Of a stretch of 64,000 bases of DNA, positions 61,862 to 64,000 are shown piece after piece. The translations under genes were made by a program, and so were the position numbers. This DNA comes from Bradyrhizobium liaoningense (lineage in GTDB: Bacteria > Pseudomonadota > Alphaproteobacteria > Rhizobiales > Xanthobacteraceae): the NCBI RefSeq assembly GCF_018130785.1, contig NZ_JAFCJT010000029.1, positions 18,083 through 82,082 of the forward strand, in the 5' to 3' direction. Each line of letters starts with the position of its first letter. Position 1 is the first letter of the stretch. Under the pieces are notes generated by a model. The model made no database searches. It was not told where the DNA came from and saw only the letters and a program-made list of their open reading frames with translations.

Positions 61862-62260
61862 TTGCGACGGAGTGCCGCCGCGCCTTGCGTGGTCCTGTTT
61901 CACGGAAACGGCAGCATGATTCAGGATCTCGTCCTAAGCGGTTTGGTCGACCGCCTGGCCCACAAGTATCGCGTCGTTTGCTTCGACCGGCCAGGTTTGG
62001 CTATAGCGACCGTCCGCGCACGCGCATCTGGACCCCCACAACACAAGCTTCCTTGTTCGCGAAAGCTCTTGATCGGCTTGGAGTGCGCAATCCCGTGGGC
62101 TCGGCCACTCCTAGGGAACGCTGGTGGCAATCGCTGGCGCTGCGAAGCGGTTATGCCGTGTGCTTGTTTCCGGCTACTATTTTCCAACCTCTCGGACGAA
62201 CTTTTGGCTCATGTCAGGTCCGACACTGCCGCTGGTCGGGTGCGGGTTTGGAAAGCGTGA
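61862..62260 (+). pseudogene. Alpha/beta hydrolase, N-terminal half with several frameshifts
   Basis: APCVVLFHGNGSMIQDLVLS, LVDRLAHKYRVVCFDRPG is the start of an alpha/beta hydrolase fold (oxyanion HGN). The frame moves to FGYSDRPRTRIWTPTTQASL, FAKALDRLGVRNPV, and then GHS is followed by a TAG (nucleophile Ser present), with YYFPT and FWLMSGP in further frames. Everything after about 62250 is lost, where the convergent gene at 62209-62430 begins. Confidence 0.72.
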
Positions 62261-62430
62261 ATGGCTCTGTTGGCCAGCATGAGAGGACGATATTCCCCGA
62301 GCGTCATTTGGGTAATGATGCTTTCGAGCAGGAAGTTTGCGGTCGCGTCGGGTCGGATGATCTCTCCGGACTTTACGAGAAAGCCCCAAGCTATATTAAA
62401 GGATTGCTCGACGACGCTTGACATAAACAT
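62209..62430 (-). CDS. Conserved hypothetical protein, helical
   Basis: 73 residues: MFMSSVVEQSFNIAWGFLVK, SGEIIRPDATANFLLESIIT, QMTLGEYRPLMLANRAIHAF. The motif AANFLL-x-x-I...GE-x-R-x-LMLxNRAI is one I recall as frequent in Bradyrhizobium. The last 15 residues overlap the broken hydrolase and may be altered by the join. Confidence 0.6.
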   Translation of the reverse strand: MFMSSVVEQSFNIAWGFLVKSGEIIRPDATANFLLESIITQMTLGEYRPLMLANRAIHAFQTRTRPAAVSDLT

Positions 62431-62847
62431 GACCAGAAAACGCCGTCATCCCCGCGGCGTTCCTATGTCGGCGGGCTGAGCCGGGTGACTGCGCCCAATC
62501 GACAAGGCGGTTGGCGACCTCTGATGAGCGTCGCATCTTTTCTCCGGGCCAGGCGGAGGTACGGGCAGCTTGCTTCATGGACGCTAGGGGCTAAAGCGCC
62601 AATCGGTCTTGCAGCGTCGTCCGCCGCTTAAATCGCCGTCTTTTCTTCATGGCACCCCGTGCTGGCGCACCGTATCGATTCGCTGGAATCTCTAATGGTG
62701 CTCTGCCGTAGGCCAGAGGTCGCGCGCGAGCTTGTGGTCACAGAACTCCTTTGGCCAGACTAACTGGCCTTCCGCGATCGTTAACATTGTTGAATCGCAT
62801 CGCGCGAAAAGTCGGCTATAGTAGCGTTTTCCCTCCGGGGGTAAGTC

Positions 62848-63048
62848 ATGTTCGATACGGCAACCACCGCGCTTTTGCGCGCGGTCCTCGATGAAGTCTG
62901 TGAGAGCGTTTCGCACCGCGAGATCGGAGCGCGCACCCACGTCGCCTCGAAAATTCTAGAGGCTGCTACCAGAGGCGAGGTCTCTCCCGAAGAGCTCAGG
63001 CAGGTCGGCCGGGACGCCCTCTCGCACGCGCCTACGATGTGGCGCTGA
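62848..63048 (+). CDS. Conserved hypothetical protein, helical
   Basis: 66 residues: MFDTATTALLRAVLDEVCES, VSHREIGARTHVASKILEAA, TRGEVSPEELRQVGRDALSH. Same layout as 50685-50903. A GGGGG stretch precedes the ATG by eight bases. Begins a short plus-strand pair with the gene at 63064. Confidence 0.62.
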   Translation: MFDTATTALLRAVLDEVCESVSHREIGARTHVASKILEAATRGEVSPEELRQVGRDALSHAPTMWR

Positions 63049-63063
63049 TCGAGCGGGGCCGGC

Positions 63064-63421
63064 GTGAATTTCCAGGTGACGGTGCTGAAGATTCTGGTGA
63101 GCTATCCGGACGGCTTCGCCGTGATGGAGGATATCAAACGGGACATGGTCCTCCTGGCGACCAGCGGCCGTGATTGGGCGGACCGGACCCGGCGGCTGGA
63201 AGATCACCGCAAAGGGGCGTGCCGTACTGGAATTTATGGAATCCCGCCCAGCCGTACCCGAACCGGTCCCAGCACGTCTGGTCGAGGAGGTTGCGGAAGC
63301 GGTAGTCCTGCCGGCTGCCGTTCCCCCGCTGCGACAGCCCGCCGATCGTGCCAAGCGGCGTCGCGAAAAGCGCGAACGTCGTCGCGAGGCACATGAACGG
63401 TCTCGGGCGAACGCCTCCTGA
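63064..63421 (+). pseudogene. Small protein gene with internal deletion and frameshift
   Basis: GTG start: MNFQVTVLKILVSYPDGFAV, MEDIKRDMVLLATSGRDWAD and RT are well formed. Then the frame moves and GGWKITAKGRAVLEFMESRP, PARLVEEVAEAVVLPA and a very basic tail follow. In intact relatives that I recall, about 25 residues separate these blocks, so a deletion with a shift happened near 63187. 15 bases after the previous stop. Confidence 0.6.
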
Positions 63422-63829
63422 AAAGAAATTGCCGCCAGCCAGGCCCGGCGGCTTGGATAGTCCCGGACTGTCGATTGCCTTCAGGCCCCAAGCGCACAGC
63501 CGTTACCTCGTTTGCGGCCATGCTTATCCGCTTTACCGAACGCGTTCCGATTTCATCTGGCCGCTGACTTGTGCACCGCGTCCCACAGGGGAGGGGGCGA
63601 TAGGAGCGCGGAAGCCGAAACCGCGCGGTATCGCCAACCTAGGCTTCGAGCCAGAAGAGCTTCGCCGCTTGCTCTCGCTGAAGAGCGAACTCGAGCGGCT
63701 GCTGTCGCAACGCCGTTACGATCGGCCAAGAAGGATTGTCAGTGGTTGAAGTGGCGGCACCGGGCCGACCTGCATCGCAGCGTCGCCGGACAGTCAGATC
63801 CTCGTTAGACCCGTTCATCGGGACAAGCC
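63422..63829. other. Stretch with one weak frame
   Basis: A plus-strand frame ending at 63749 (KPKPRGIANLGFEPEELRRL, LSLKSELERLLSQRRYDRPR) looks like a short helical protein, but I could not find its start. Otherwise nothing recognised. Confidence 0.35.
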
Positions 63830-64000
63830 TCACAGGTCTTCGCGAAGGCCCTTGAAGAACGGGTGGTGCACCTTCCCCTCTGCCGACTTTGCGCGGTACT
63901 CGATCTCCGCGAGCAGCTTCGGGTCGACCCAGATGCCCTTGTGCGAGATCCGCTTGGCGTAGGGCTGCGTTTCCCGGCTGAGCGGCTTCAGTCGCTTCTG
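63830..64000 (-). CDS. ligD: ATP-dependent DNA ligase C-terminus (partial, runs out of window)
   Basis: Minus-strand frame entering from the window edge: RLKPLSRETQPYAKRISHKG, IWVDPKLLAEIEYRAKSAEG, HHPFFKGLREDL and stop. It is the end of the oligonucleotide-binding part of a LigD-type or stand-alone ligase used in Ku-dependent end joining. No shift within the visible 56 codons, so it may be the functional copy of which 4614-4864 is a decayed relative. The remaining gene lies beyond 64000; the symbol is tentative. Confidence 0.72.
   Translation of the reverse strand, partial: QKRLKPLSRETQPYAKRISHKGIWVDPKLLAEIEYRAKSAEGKVHHPFFKGLREDL

Overview
The window looks like chromosomal accessory DNA of an alphaproteobacterium of the Bradyrhizobium/Nitrobacteraceae type. 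This rests on the GC-rich codon use, an HWE histidine kinase, a DUF1236 protein, a TAXI-type solute-binding protein, LigD-like ATP-dependent ligase pieces, and many tiny proteins of kinds I recall from Bradyrhizobium. The genus is inferred from recalled families; no database was searched.

Layout. 0-4.6 kb: a tightly packed plus-strand operon of two SDR dehydrogenases, an MFS exporter, a double carboxymuconolactone-decarboxylase protein, a broken cytochrome P460-like gene and a cupin. 4.6-9.7 kb: a ligase remnant, a very unusual response regulator with a repeat-rich C-terminal half, a normal NarL-type regulator, a kinase remnant, an NTF2-like protein and a truncated glycosyltransferase. 9.8-13.4 kb: small exported or envelope proteins (PRC-barrel, DUF1236) and frameshifted small genes. 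13.4-17.5 kb: a TAXI-like protein, a MOSC protein and a PolX-PHP DNA polymerase interrupted by one frameshift. 19.2-22.4 kb: a 1064-residue hybrid histidine kinase. 22.6-29 kb: an accessory patch with a decayed IS110 element, duplicated segments, ligase fragments, a tRNA-like sequence and several tiny membrane proteins. 29-36 kb: a NYN-domain protein and small secreted or NTF2-like proteins. 36-39 kb: a complete ABC importer (Tat-type substrate-binding protein, permease, ATPase). 39-46 kb: a legumain-like C13 peptidase, a FAD oxidoreductase, an SDR, a PAP2 phosphatase, a lipoprotein, receiver-domain debris and an MgtC-like protein. 46-50.5 kb: RlpA, an OprB-type porin and an Nramp-like transporter divergent from it. 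50.7-64 kb: a second patch of small and broken genes with a cold-shock protein, a split SRAP gene, an HWE kinase, a second copy of the ligase/tiny-membrane-protein segment, a phasin-like protein and the tail of another ligase at the window edge.

Three patterns stand out. First, about a dozen separate open reading frames of 26-40 codons encode one hydrophobic helix each, often behind a strong ribosome-binding site. Second, segments are shared between distant loci: 25.1-25.8 with 58.8-59.5 kb, 44.5-44.8 with 59.4-59.8 kb, and 24.0-24.4 with 45.8-46.2 kb (inverted). They indicate shuffling of an accessory repertoire. Third, many small genes carry a single frameshift or stop while most long genes are intact, which suggests real decay, although several indels lie in homopolymers and assembly error must be excluded. 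I saw no CRISPR array, rRNA, phage structural genes or integrase.
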